DNA of 50,388 bases, from NCBI GenBank assembly GCA_900766355.1, contig CAAFVD010000099.1, positions 1 to 50,388 on the forward strand, read 5' to 3'. Below the pieces are notes generated by a model. It saw only the letters and a program-made list of their open reading frames with translations. It was not told where the DNA came from and made no database searches. Both the position numbers and the translations under genes were made by a program. The DNA is from Candidatus Gastranaerophilales bacterium. Its GTDB lineage: Bacteria > Cyanobacteriota > Vampirovibrionia > Gastranaerophilales > Gastranaerophilaceae. Positions 17,223 to 25,310 of the stretch are shown here, one piece after another; position 1 is the first letter of the stretch; each line of letters begins with the position of its first letter.

Positions 17223-17464
17223 ACTATCGCTTAGAAGTGGCTGAAAAGTTCTTTGCAAGGAGGGAGGTTTTATTAGAATTATTTGCATAAATGCATCTCC
17301 TTTATATCTGTCAATATAATGTCATTTTTGAGGGAGGGGACAAAAACATAAATAGCCACTCTTATTCCGAGCCACAGAAAAATTTCGCAAATTTTCAGGA
17401 AATTATAAATCGCAAACTTTTGCAAATGTTTATTTTGTTAGCTTATATTAATTTACTTTCTCGA
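17223..17464. other. non-coding gap before small ORFs
   Basis: No convincing gene. A TTTTTGAGGGAGGGG tract at about 17325 resembles the TTGAGGGAAAT tracts in the repeats further right. A loose complementary pair, GTGGCT near 17237 and AGCCAC near 17352, could fold but has no terminator run. Confidence 0.4.
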
Positions 17465-17488
17465 TAAAATTGTTTTTATACAATTTTA
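17465..17488 (+). promoter_or_regulatory. inverted repeat immediately upstream of a small ORF
   Basis: TAAAATTGT (17465-17473) and ACAATTTTA (17480-17488) form a nine-base perfect inverted repeat with a six-base loop, ending three bases before AGGAGG. It could be an operator or a hairpin that controls access to the ribosome binding site. Confidence 0.5.
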
Positions 17489-17499
17489 AAGGAGGAAGA

Positions 17500-17646
17500 A
17501 TGGTAGAAGTTAAGAATGAAGAACATGAAGAAACAATGCGAGAGGTGGGACACCTATTATTAGAGGTTAAGTGTTTGGCTCGTTTAGGGGCATTGGCTTT
17601 TACTTCTTGCATGTGTGATGATGAATTGCAAAGCAGAATAAATTAG
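17500..17646 (+). CDS. small hypothetical protein (48 aa)
   Basis: 48 residues starting MVEVKNEEHEETMREVGHLL and ending in a cysteine-containing tail (SCMCDDELQ). AAAGGAGGAAG directly before the ATG is one of the strongest ribosome binding sites in the window, which supports translation of an otherwise short frame. A second open frame (-1 relative) begins inside its end and continues for 84 codons with a membrane helix, so the two may be halves of one frameshifted gene or an overlapping pair. No family is recognised. Confidence 0.5.
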   Translation: MVEVKNEEHEETMREVGHLLLEVKCLARLGALAFTSCMCDDELQSRIN

Positions 17647-17876
17647 AATATAATTTCGCATCAAAACAAGTAACAAATATTATTGTTAAACTTGAACATT
17701 TGCTCTTTGATAGGAAAAGATGTTGGCAAGAAGAATTACATGTTAGGTTGTTTTGTTCAAACTGGCGATTTATAGCTGCCGGTTCTATTCTTGCAACAAT
17801 ACCTATAGTAATATTTTTCTTAGCAATGCAAAAATATTTTATCTCTGGTGAAAACGAAGACGCAGTAAAGGGATAA
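17625..17876 (+). CDS. frame-shifted continuation with one membrane helix, no standard start
   Basis: An open frame of 83 codons in the -1 frame relative to the 48-residue ORF, overlapping its last 22 bases and ending at TAA 17874-17876. It has a charged middle (KLEHLLFDRKRCWQEELH) and a single hydrophobic segment (AAGSILATIPIVIFFLAM) near the C-terminus. There is no ATG, GTG or TTG in the overlap; ATT is the first in-frame codon. The simplest readings are a one-base frameshift in a ~130-residue membrane protein, or programmed frameshifting. Confidence 0.4.
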   Translation: MAKQNKLEYNFASKQVTNIIVKLEHLLFDRKRCWQEELHVRLFCSNWRFIAAGSILATIPIVIFFLAMQKYFISGENEDAVKG

Positions 17877-17978
17877 ATATAATAAAGTTTTTATATAACT
17901 ATGTTTAATTAGTAATTTGATAAAAATATTTCATATAATTTTATTTTTTGTTGTATGATTGTAAATTATCTGTTAGTC

Positions 17979-18157
17979 TAAGAATACTACCCCCGGAAGT
18001 TTGAGAGAATTTCAATTTTGCACGCATTCAGAGGGAAAAATTTCAAAACTCCCTGATATAAATTCCAAAACTTTCTGATAATTCATTCTCAGAGTTACTG
18101 ATACCTTTTTGATAAGTTATGTGTCAGAATATGTTTTAATGTTAATATTTTCTTATG
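17979..18157 (+). repeat. long direct repeat, copy A (contains the glycosylase promoter)
   Basis: About 180 bases from TAAGAATACT through the ATG of the DNA glycosylase gene. It is clearly homologous to 19088-19268 and, over its central part, to 18968-19073. Shared blocks include GTTTGAGAGAATT, GAGGGAAA, TTTCAAAACT, CTGATAATT and GATAAGTTATGTGTCAGAAT. TTGAGAG is at 18001-18007. Confidence 0.75.
18140..18148 (+). promoter_or_regulatory. extended -10 promoter of the deoxyinosine glycosylase gene, leaderless
   Basis: TG (18140-18141), T, TAATAT (18143-18148), six bases, then ATG 18155. Confidence 0.55.
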
Positions 18158-18649
18158 AATAACTGCAAAAGTTTTAAACCGTCTATAGATAATAATTCTA
18201 AGATTCTTATTTTAGGTTCAATGCCGGGAATAAAATCTTTGGAAGAACAACAATATTATGCACATCCGCAGAACAGGTTTTGGAAAGTTATGGGCAATAT
18301 TTGTAATGAACCTAAATTATCAGAACTTGATTATGATACAAAATTAAAAAAACTTCTAAATAGTAATATTGCTCTTTGGGACACAATAAAGTCCTGCAAA
18401 AGAGAAGGGAGTCTGGATTCTGATATACAAAATGAAAAACCAAACGATATTAAAGGTTTGTTGAAAAAATACCCTAATATTAAGACAATTTGCTTAAACG
18501 GGAATAAATCATATTCTGCGTTTAAGAAATATTTTTCTGATTTATTAGAAAAATACACTTGCCTCAAAATGCCTTCAACAAGTCCTGCCAATGCCAGATA
18601 TAGTTTGGATATTCTTATACGGGAATGGACTAAAATTGTAGCAAAATAA
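18155..18649 (+). CDS. DNA-deoxyinosine glycosylase (UDG superfamily, HDG type)
   Basis: 164 residues. LILGSMPGIKSLEEQQYYAH starts at 18 and HPQNRFW at 37-43; the C-terminal motif is LKMPSTSPANARYS. These three blocks define the hypoxanthine/deoxyinosine glycosylase branch (family 6) of the uracil-DNA glycosylase superfamily, which cuts deaminated adenine from DNA to start base excision repair. The length is normal and the gene looks intact. Its promoter and first ~17 codons are duplicated about 1.1 kb downstream. No ribosome binding site is present, in line with the -10 box six bases before the ATG. Confidence 0.9.
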   Translation: MNNCKSFKPSIDNNSKILILGSMPGIKSLEEQQYYAHPQNRFWKVMGNICNEPKLSELDYDTKLKKLLNSNIALWDTIKSCKREGSLDSDIQNEKPNDIKGLLKKYPNIKTICLNGNKSYSAFKKYFSDLLEKYTCLKMPSTSPANARYSLDILIREWTKIVAK

Positions 18650-18659
18650 TAAAATACTT

Positions 18660-18697
18660 AGTTCCAAAATAAATTAATTTAATATGCTTTTGGAACT
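18660..18697 (+). terminator. inverted repeat after the glycosylase gene, probable terminator
   Basis: AGTTCCAAAA (18660-18669) and TTTTGGAACT (18688-18697) are perfectly complementary ten-base arms with an 18-base AT-rich loop. The T-run after the stem is poor, so termination may be inefficient. Confidence 0.5.
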
Positions 18698-18967
18698 GTA
18701 TTTCCATGTATTTTAAAACCAGATTGTGTTGAAATGATACAAAAGTGCTTGAAACAGAGTTAAATTGTGTATGACAACTGAATAAAACATTTAATTAACC
18801 TATTGAGTGTCACGGATTTTGATACAAAGTATCGCGGTTTTGACATGAAAAGTAGGAGAAATTAAATAAATAGTACCTATAATTAAATAATAGCAATAAT
18901 TACGGCTGTAGATGTATATTTGTTGTAAAGTATAAATTGTCAGAGAGATTGAGAAAAGTTGATGTAG

Positions 18968-19073
18968 AGTTTGAGAATATTCTCAAGTTTTTTAAGTTTT
19001 GAGGGAAATATTTCAAAACTAACTGATACAAATTCTTAAATTCTCTGATAATTCACTCTCAAACTAACTGTAT
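18968..19073 (+). repeat. long direct repeat, copy B1 (partial)
   Basis: Related to copies A and B2 through GAGTTTGAGAAT, TTTTGAGGGAAATATTTC, AAAACT..CTGATACAAATTC and CTCTGATAATTCA. It contains a perfect 16-base palindrome TTGAGAATATTCTCAA at 18971-18986 and CTCTCAA at 19056-19062. It lacks the promoter part. Confidence 0.65.
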
Positions 19074-19087
19074 ATTATCAGAGACAT

Positions 19088-19268
19088 TAAGAATACTGAC
19101 CGGGGAAGTTTGAGAGAATTCTCAATTTACAGGCATTTTGAGGGAAATCTTTCAAAACTCTCTGATGCAAATTCTTAAATTCCCTGATAATTTATTCTCA
19201 AAGTTACTGATACTTTTTCAATAAGTTATGTGTCAGAATGTGTTTTAATGTTAATATTATTCATTATG
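19088..19268 (+). repeat. long direct repeat, copy B2 with duplicated promoter
   Basis: Matches copy A over its whole length, including the GATAAGTTATGTGTCAGAAT block and the TGTTAATATT promoter, and ends in an ATG. It contains TTGAGAG at 19110-19116 and the perfect palindrome GAGAATTCTC just after. The remaining bases between 18698 and 19406 show no gene. Confidence 0.75.
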
Positions 19269-19319
19269 AATGACGGTAAATGCTTCGCTCCACTAAAAGA
19301 CAATAATTTGAGCATATAA
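19266..19319 (+). pseudogene. duplicated 5' fragment of the deoxyinosine glycosylase gene
   Basis: Seventeen codons and a stop: MNDGKCFAPLKDNNLSI. It aligns with the intact gene's MNNCKSFKPSIDNNSKI (identities at M, N, K, F, P, D, N, N, I) and is preceded by the matching promoter copy. It is a truncated remnant left by duplication, or by insertion of the island next to the gene. Confidence 0.7.
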
Positions 19320-19406
19320 TAGAAAAAGCAATATAAAAACTCAATTCAAAAATATTAAAAATTTTAAAAATTACTTAGAGTAATAGGCAAGAAAGGAGAT
19401 CTTACC

Positions 19407-20390
19407 ATGAATCAACAACTATTTGAAGAGATTAAAGATTTGTTTTATGAATTTGGGAAAATTGAACCTCCAAACATGGAATGCATAAGCACTGATAATT
19501 TGCGTGACGAAATAAAAAAACTTTTTGTAGTTGCTTTGCAAAACTTTGATAATGAAACGTTCGCTGAAAAGGCATACTGTGTAAAACAATTGATTCGTCC
19601 AAATTCTTTATTTCAATATAGAAAGTTTGATATTGATGGTTATTCTCTTAAAGCATTAGAAAACAACTATGTCTGGCTATCCGCACCAAGCAATTTTAAC
19701 GATCCATATGATTGTTCTGCTTGCTTTGACTTTGACAAGATGACTGCAGCATATTTTTTAAATAATAATAAGAAGAATAGTAAAAATCCTAAAGTTCAAA
19801 AATTAATAGAAGATTTAAAAAATGGCAAAAGTTTTTTTGATGAAGATTATCAAAATCCGTTTTCGAATCAGTTAAATGATTCTTTAAAAGACGAAAGTCA
19901 AAAAAATTTTTACGAATACACAGACAAATTTAGGAATAAAGGCAAAATAGGTTGTTTTTCAGAAACCAATAAAAATATATTAATGTGGTCTCATTATGCA
20001 GAAAAGCATACTGGGTTTTGTGTTGAATATAATATAAAAGGGATACCTTTAGATAGTGATTTCAATATGAATATTTTCCCTGTTATATATAGCGAGAAAC
20101 CGCTTGATTTAAGCAAAGCTCTCATTAATAAAAGAGAAGATATTTTCAGACAAATTTTATACTTAGTCAAATCCATTGACTGGAAATATGAAAAAGAATG
20201 GAGATATATAGGTGAAACAGCAGCCAATAATGAATATATAATGCCAGTAAAGCCAAAGTGTGTGTATTTAGGAACAATGATAACCGAAGAAAATGAAAAC
20301 AGCATTAAAGAAATTACTAATAAGCTGGGTGTTGATTGCAAAAAGATGCAAATTAAGCCATATTCATTTGAATTGGAAGAAAAGGACTAA
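19407..20390 (+). CDS. DUF2971 family protein (defence-associated), copy 1
   Basis: 327 residues. It shows the DUF2971 pattern: FQYRKFD.., then LSAPSNFNDPYDCSACF, then IGCFSETNKNILMWSHYAE with KHTGFCVEYN, then KYEKEWRYIGE. The family has no settled biochemical activity but is repeatedly found in phage-defence neighbourhoods; the conserved WxHY and EWR residues suggest an enzyme-like pocket. GAAAGGAGAT lies eight bases before the ATG. It directly precedes the type I restriction operon, and a second family member follows that operon. A 335-base gap separates it from the operon. Confidence 0.85.
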   Translation: MNQQLFEEIKDLFYEFGKIEPPNMECISTDNLRDEIKKLFVVALQNFDNETFAEKAYCVKQLIRPNSLFQYRKFDIDGYSLKALENNYVWLSAPSNFNDPYDCSACFDFDKMTAAYFLNNNKKNSKNPKVQKLIEDLKNGKSFFDEDYQNPFSNQLNDSLKDESQKNFYEYTDKFRNKGKIGCFSETNKNILMWSHYAEKHTGFCVEYNIKGIPLDSDFNMNIFPVIYSEKPLDLSKALINKREDIFRQILYLVKSIDWKYEKEWRYIGETAANNEYIMPVKPKCVYLGTMITEENENSIKEITNKLGVDCKKMQIKPYSFELEEKD

Positions 20391-20633
20391 AATTTATATA
20401 AGTTCTAGATTATATTAATGAAAAAGTTTGTAGTATGAGTAAATATTTTAAAATATCTTATTTAAACATCACCTACAGTTTATTTTCATATTTCTGTTAA
20501 AAATTCTCCGACAGTTTGCATGCGAATTCCCTTTCAAAGATATTGATAAATGTGTTCAGTCTTATTAAGAATTGTAAATACGAATTTAAAAAGCCATGAA
20601 TATTGCTGCAAAAGGAATGCAAGTATTCTATTA

Positions 20634-20665
20634 TATAATTTTGGTATTATAATACCAAAATTATA
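20634..20665. promoter_or_regulatory. perfect 32-base palindrome upstream of the type I R-M operon
   Basis: The half TATAATTTTGGTATTA (20634-20649) is followed immediately by its exact reverse complement (20650-20665), with no spacer. It lies 61 bases before the first gene. A TATAAT at 20695-20700 is the likely -10 of the operon, so the palindrome sits around or upstream of the -35 and is well placed to bind a dimeric regulator. A second TATAAT lies inside the left arm. The rest of the 20391-20725 gap shows no gene. Confidence 0.75.
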
Positions 20666-20725
20666 GTTGCAAATATTTTTATCGTGTTGTATTATATAAT
20701 TGTGGAACAATCATGGAGAAATCTC

Positions 20726-22318
20726 ATGAAAAATACAAATTCAGACATATTTAAAAAATTAAGTTTTCTCAGAGGAATTATTTCTGCTGAAAATCTTGCG
20801 ACTGCACTTTTTGTAGCGTTAAAAGTAAAAAAAGAAGCAAATAAACCGGACGATATAAATGAAGCTTTATATGATTGTTCGCAGTTTATTTGCAATAAAT
20901 ACAATTGTAATAATGTTTTTGAAAACAAAAATGTATTTCTAAACTTCTATCAGACAGTCAGTTCAATGGGATTAGATTGGATAGACATACTTAATATTGA
21001 TACCGGCAAATTTGGTCATATGCAAATACCTAACTCCGTTGGAAATTTATTGCTTGATAGAGTATGTGATAACATTTCAAACGTATTAATTAAAGATGGC
21101 GAAAAGTTTTCCTCAACTCTAAAAGATATTGTCGATAAAAACAAAAACTGTGCATATCTAATTACGACTACTCAAGTATTATATTTTGAGGTATTAAAAG
21201 AAATATTTGCAGGATACCCAAATGTTGAAATTATGCAAGTTGGAATGAATGATTTTGAATTCACATCTCAAAAATTTGATTTAATACTTTCCCTGCCTCC
21301 TTTTGGAGTAAGAATGATGGTTGAACAGCAAAGAGATTTTATATGCAGAGAGTATGAATTAGCATCAACAGAGAGTTTGTTATACCACTTATCATTTACA
21401 GGGAAACTGGTTACCATTCTCCCTGCACGCATAACCTTTGCAACCGGCCGAGTTGAAGAATTGCGTAATTTTATTCAAAAAATGTATAAAATTGAGGAAA
21501 TATCAGAGTTACCTACCGGAATATTCAGTTCAACTGCAATAAAAACTTATTTATTCACAATAGCTTCAGGTATGACTGATGATGTAACCATTAGACGATA
21601 CAAGAAGGTTGTTGATAAAAAAACAAAGGAAGTTTCAATTAAATTGGAAGACGAAACCTTTGTGATGAGCACTGAACTAGAGGACTTTGGCGATTGGAAT
21701 ATTGATAAAATATTTGCAAGACAAGATGATGACTGGCAAAATTTTCAAAATTCAAACACAAAAAGAGTTACTTTGAGTGATATTGCAACTTCGTTTAGAG
21801 GCAAAGTTGTTAATTCTAAAGATGAAACTGGTGCTATCGGGGTTGTAAATATTGCAAATATAAAAGAATTTGATATCGATTATAATTTATTGTATCACCT
21901 TGATACTGACGAACGTAAGATCTCAAATTATATATTAGAAGACGGTGATATTTTAATTCCGGCAAGAGGGACAACAATTAAAACAGCTGTGTTTAAAGTA
22001 CAGCAATATCCTTGTATAGCATCATCTAATCTCATTGTAATCAGAGTTAACCAAAATCAGATTTTACCGGTATATCTTAAAATATTTTTAGATAGCCCAT
22101 TAGGTGTAAAACAAATTAAAGGGTTGCAGCAAGGTACAACATTAATGAATATAAGTTATAAAGATATTATGTCAGTAGAAATTCCGATGATTTCATTAGA
22201 AGAGCAAAAAGTAATATCGGAAGAGTATGAAAAAGAATTATCTTTATATCAGAATACTATTAGTGCTGCTAACGATAGATGGCAAAATGTAGTCAAGGAA
22301 TTACAAAACAAATTTTAG
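20726..22318 (+). CDS. degenerate N6-methylase fused to a specificity (TRD) domain
   Basis: 530 residues. The N-terminal ~330 follow the HsdM fold: IPNSVGNLLLDRV at the FYTPRxIVxLL position, QKFDLILSLPPFGV where NPPF/Y should be (Leu190 replaces the essential Asn), and TILPARITFATGRVEELRNF near 230. Motif I (D-P-x-C-G-[ST]-[GA]-G in the two neighbours) is not recognisable, so SAM binding and catalysis are doubtful. The C-terminal ~200 (ILEDGDILIPARGTTIKTAV, GLQQGTTLMNISYKDIMSVE, EEQKVI) is a half-HsdS target-recognition domain. Start ATG 20726 has GGAGAA seven bases upstream; a TTG at 20684 is less likely. Ten bases separate it from hsdM. It may add or change specificity in the type I complex. 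Confidence 0.75.
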   Translation: MKNTNSDIFKKLSFLRGIISAENLATALFVALKVKKEANKPDDINEALYDCSQFICNKYNCNNVFENKNVFLNFYQTVSSMGLDWIDILNIDTGKFGHMQIPNSVGNLLLDRVCDNISNVLIKDGEKFSSTLKDIVDKNKNCAYLITTTQVLYFEVLKEIFAGYPNVEIMQVGMNDFEFTSQKFDLILSLPPFGVRMMVEQQRDFICREYELASTESLLYHLSFTGKLVTILPARITFATGRVEELRNFIQKMYKIEEISELPTGIFSSTAIKTYLFTIASGMTDDVTIRRYKKVVDKKTKEVSIKLEDETFVMSTELEDFGDWNIDKIFARQDDDWQNFQNSNTKRVTLSDIATSFRGKVVNSKDETGAIGVVNIANIKEFDIDYNLLYHLDTDERKISNYILEDGDILIPARGTTIKTAVFKVQQYPCIASSNLIVIRVNQNQILPVYLKIFLDSPLGVKQIKGLQQGTTLMNISYKDIMSVEIPMISLEEQKVISEEYEKELSLYQNTISAANDRWQNVVKELQNKF

Positions 22319-22327
22319 GAGTGAAGA

Positions 22328-23839
22328 ATGGCAACTAAAATAGCGGAAGAAATGACAAGTCAAGAAGAATTATTTAATCATTTATATGAAGCCTGCAATA
22401 TATTGCGAGGGCCGATAAACCAAGATGAGTTCAAAAGCTACGTGACTCCTATCCTGTTTTTCAAAAGAATATCAGATGTTTATGATGAAGAAACTCAAAA
22501 AGCACTCGAAGAATCAGGTGGAGACGAGGAGTATGCTACATTTGCAGAAAATCATCGTTTTGTAATTCCTGAAGGCTGTCATTGGAACGATGTTAGAGAA
22601 AAAAGTAAAGATATCGGTAAAGCCATTGTCCATGCAATGACGGGTATAGAACGTTCAAATCCTGATACCTTAAGCGGAGTGTTTACCAGTTTTGATGATG
22701 CAGATTGGACAGATAAAAGCAAACTATCAGATGAAAGATTAAAAGATCTTGTTGAACATATGTCACAAAAGAAGGTCGGAAATAAAAACTATTCAGATGA
22801 CATTATGGGCGATAGCTATGAATACCTGATTAAAAAATTTGCGGACCTTTCAAAAAAGAATGCGGCTGAGTTTTATACGCCAAGATCTATAGTAAAACTT
22901 TTAACTCGAATTCTAGATCCAAAACCTGGTGAAACAGTTTATGACCCCGCTTGCGGAACTGGGGGTATGCTTATAGAAGCAATCCACAGAATGAATAACG
23001 ACAAGCAGTCATACGGCAAGATTTATGGGCAAGAAAAGAATCTTGCAACATCAGCAATTGCAAGAATGAATCTGTTTTTGCATGGAGCAAAAGACTTTAA
23101 CATATTGCAGGGTGATACTTTGAGAAATCCTTTGCATATTTATAGAGGTCAACTCAAAACGTTTGATTGCGTAATAGCGAACCCTCCTTTCTCATTAAAA
23201 AACTGGGGAGCTGATGCATTCGCATCAGATGTATATGGTCGTAATATCTGGGGCTGCCCGACAGACTCTTGTGCTGATTTTGCTTGGCTACAGCATATGG
23301 TTAAATCAATGGACAAAGACAACGGAAGATGTGCTGTAATTTTACCTCAAGGAATTCTTTTTCATGGCAATAAAGACGGCGATATGAGAAAAGAGTTGAT
23401 TAAAAGTGATAAATTGGAAGCGGTTATTACTTTTGTTAGCGGCATATTTTATAGCACCGGTGTTTCTGCGTGTGCACTGATATTAAATAATAACAAGCCA
23501 CAAGAGCACAAAGGTAAGATTTGCTTGATTGATGCATCAAAAATTTACACTCCAAAACGTGCTCAAAATATAATGACAGATGAAAATATTGATGATGTTT
23601 ATAAACTGTATAAAAATTACACAGATGAAAAAGAAAAGTGTAAAATAGTTACAATACAAGACTTGAAAGATCATGATTATACTCTTTCCGTTAATACATA
23701 CATTGAAAGAGAAGAAAAAGAAACCATTGATCCTGAAGTCGTTAAGCAAGAATTTTTAGATGCTTTATCTGATGTTATAAAAGCTGAAGATAAGTTCAAA
23801 GCCCTGTTAATCAAAGGAGGTTATTTAAATGAGCAATAG
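22328..23839 (+). CDS. hsdM: type I restriction-modification methyltransferase HsdM, copy 1
   Basis: 503 residues, full length. An N-terminal helical HsdM_N domain (about 10-165) is followed by the N6-adenine methylase domain with FYTPRSIVKLL (182), VYDPACGTGGML (motif I, Asp206) and IANPPFSL (motif IV, Asn285). It transfers methyl groups from SAM to adenine within the asymmetric site chosen by HsdS and is needed for restriction too. GGAGTGAAG precedes the ATG. It overlaps the next hsdM by 11 bases. It is clearly paralogous to, but diverged from, the second copy. Confidence 0.93.
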   Translation: MATKIAEEMTSQEELFNHLYEACNILRGPINQDEFKSYVTPILFFKRISDVYDEETQKALEESGGDEEYATFAENHRFVIPEGCHWNDVREKSKDIGKAIVHAMTGIERSNPDTLSGVFTSFDDADWTDKSKLSDERLKDLVEHMSQKKVGNKNYSDDIMGDSYEYLIKKFADLSKKNAAEFYTPRSIVKLLTRILDPKPGETVYDPACGTGGMLIEAIHRMNNDKQSYGKIYGQEKNLATSAIARMNLFLHGAKDFNILQGDTLRNPLHIYRGQLKTFDCVIANPPFSLKNWGADAFASDVYGRNIWGCPTDSCADFAWLQHMVKSMDKDNGRCAVILPQGILFHGNKDGDMRKELIKSDKLEAVITFVSGIFYSTGVSACALILNNNKPQEHKGKICLIDASKIYTPKRAQNIMTDENIDDVYKLYKNYTDEKEKCKIVTIQDLKDHDYTLSVNTYIEREEKETIDPEVVKQEFLDALSDVIKAEDKFKALLIKGGYLNEQ

Positions 23840-25310
23840 AATAACAATTGATGAATTAGAATCATATTTATGGGGTTCTGCTGTTCTTTTGAGAACCAAT
23901 ATTGATGCAGGTGCTTATAAACAGTATATTTTCCCACTGCTTTTCTTCAAAAGAATTTGTGATGTTTATGATGAAGAATGCCAAAATGCTGTTAAACAAT
24001 ATGGTGAAGAAGCTCTTGAATGGGATGAAATACATAAATTTGTAGTTCCAAAAGGACATCATTGGAAAAACGTACGCTCGATTTCAGAAAATGTTGGTAC
24101 TGCTATTATTAACGCATTTAGAGCTATTGAAAAAGCGAATGTTGAGAAACTGCAAGGTGTTTTTGGTAATGCGCCTTGGACAAACAAAAAACGCCTGCCG
24201 GACAAATTACTAAAAGACTTAATTGAACATTTTAGCAGCAAAACTTTATCAATAGAAAACTGCCCGGAAGATGAACTAGGACAAGGTTATGAGTATTTAA
24301 TTAAAAAATTTGCTGATGATAGCGGGCATACGGCGCAAGAATTTTATACAAATAGAACAGTTGTACATTTAATGACAGAAATGTTAAAACCGCAGTCAAA
24401 TGAATCTGTTTATGATCCGACTTGTGGTAGCGCCGGCATGTTAATATCTTGTATTGCGTATTTAAAAGATAAAAAACAAGAATGGCGCAATGTTAAACTT
24501 TATGGACAAGAAGTTAATCAGCTATCATCTGCCATCGCAAGAATGAACTTATTTTTACACGATATAAAGGATTTTGAAATTTGCAATGATGATACTTTGA
24601 AAAATCCAGGGTTTATTGAAAAAGGCAAATTGAAGCAATTTGACTTAGTCTTAGCAAATCCTCCATATTCAATTAAGCAATGGGACAGAGCAGCATTTGA
24701 ATCCGATAAATATGGTAGAAATACTCTGGGAACGCCTCCTCAAGGTAGAGCAGATTACGCATTCCTACAGCACATATTAGCAAGCCTTGATACAAAAACC
24801 GGACGTTGTGCAATATTGTTCCCGCATGGAGTTCTTTTTAGAGATGAAGAAAAAAAATTGCGTACCGAGCTTGTTAAATCTGATTTATTGGAAGCTGTTA
24901 TCGGATTAGGACCGAATCTTTTCTATAACTCTCCAATGGAAGCTTGCATTATGATTTGTCGAACTAATAAGACTCCTGAAAATCGAGGTAAAGTTTTATT
25001 TATAAATGCAGTCAAAGAAGTTGCAAGAAAAAATGCTGAAAGTTTCTTGGAAGACGAACATATAGCAAAAATAGCAAATGCTTATGATGATTATGAAAGT
25101 ATTGCTGGGTTTGCCAAAAAGGCAACGATAAAAAACATTGAAGACAATGGATATTCATTGAGCATTCCACTTTATGTCAATGAGCAAACAGAAGTAAAAC
25201 AGGAAGAAGCTTATGATTTAAAAACTTGCTGCAAAGATTGGCTTAAAAGTTCAAATGAAATGAGAAAAAACTATAAAGAATTAGTAGCAAAAATAGGAAA
25301 GGAGGGATAA
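23829..25310 (+). CDS. hsdM: type I restriction-modification methyltransferase HsdM, copy 2
   Basis: 493 residues, full length, with the same architecture: FYTNRTVVHLM (172), VYDPTCGSAGML (motif I, Asp196) and LANPPYSI (motif IV, Asn277). Both catalytic motifs are intact. The usual TGG of motif I is SAG, which is still compatible with SAM binding. Classical type I enzymes use two identical HsdM subunits per HsdS; two diverged genes in one operon suggest a heterodimeric M2 arrangement in which each subunit serves one half-site. AAAGGAGG precedes the ATG and hsdS follows without a gap. Confidence 0.93.
   Translation: MSNRITIDELESYLWGSAVLLRTNIDAGAYKQYIFPLLFFKRICDVYDEECQNAVKQYGEEALEWDEIHKFVVPKGHHWKNVRSISENVGTAIINAFRAIEKANVEKLQGVFGNAPWTNKKRLPDKLLKDLIEHFSSKTLSIENCPEDELGQGYEYLIKKFADDSGHTAQEFYTNRTVVHLMTEMLKPQSNESVYDPTCGSAGMLISCIAYLKDKKQEWRNVKLYGQEVNQLSSAIARMNLFLHDIKDFEICNDDTLKNPGFIEKGKLKQFDLVLANPPYSIKQWDRAAFESDKYGRNTLGTPPQGRADYAFLQHILASLDTKTGRCAILFPHGVLFRDEEKKLRTELVKSDLLEAVIGLGPNLFYNSPMEACIMICRTNKTPENRGKVLFINAVKEVARKNAESFLEDEHIAKIANAYDDYESIAGFAKKATIKNIEDNGYSLSIPLYVNEQTEVKQEEAYDLKTCCKDWLKSSNEMRKNYKELVAKIGKEG

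Noticed and set aside
17979..19268. Repeated blocks that might be a CRISPR array
   Set aside because: The copies are long (~180 bases), diverged and irregularly spaced, without short identical repeats and unique spacers; they are duplicated promoter regions.
20684..20725. TTG start for the degenerate methylase fusion
   Set aside because: It would begin upstream of the predicted transcription start; ATG 20726 has a GGAG site.
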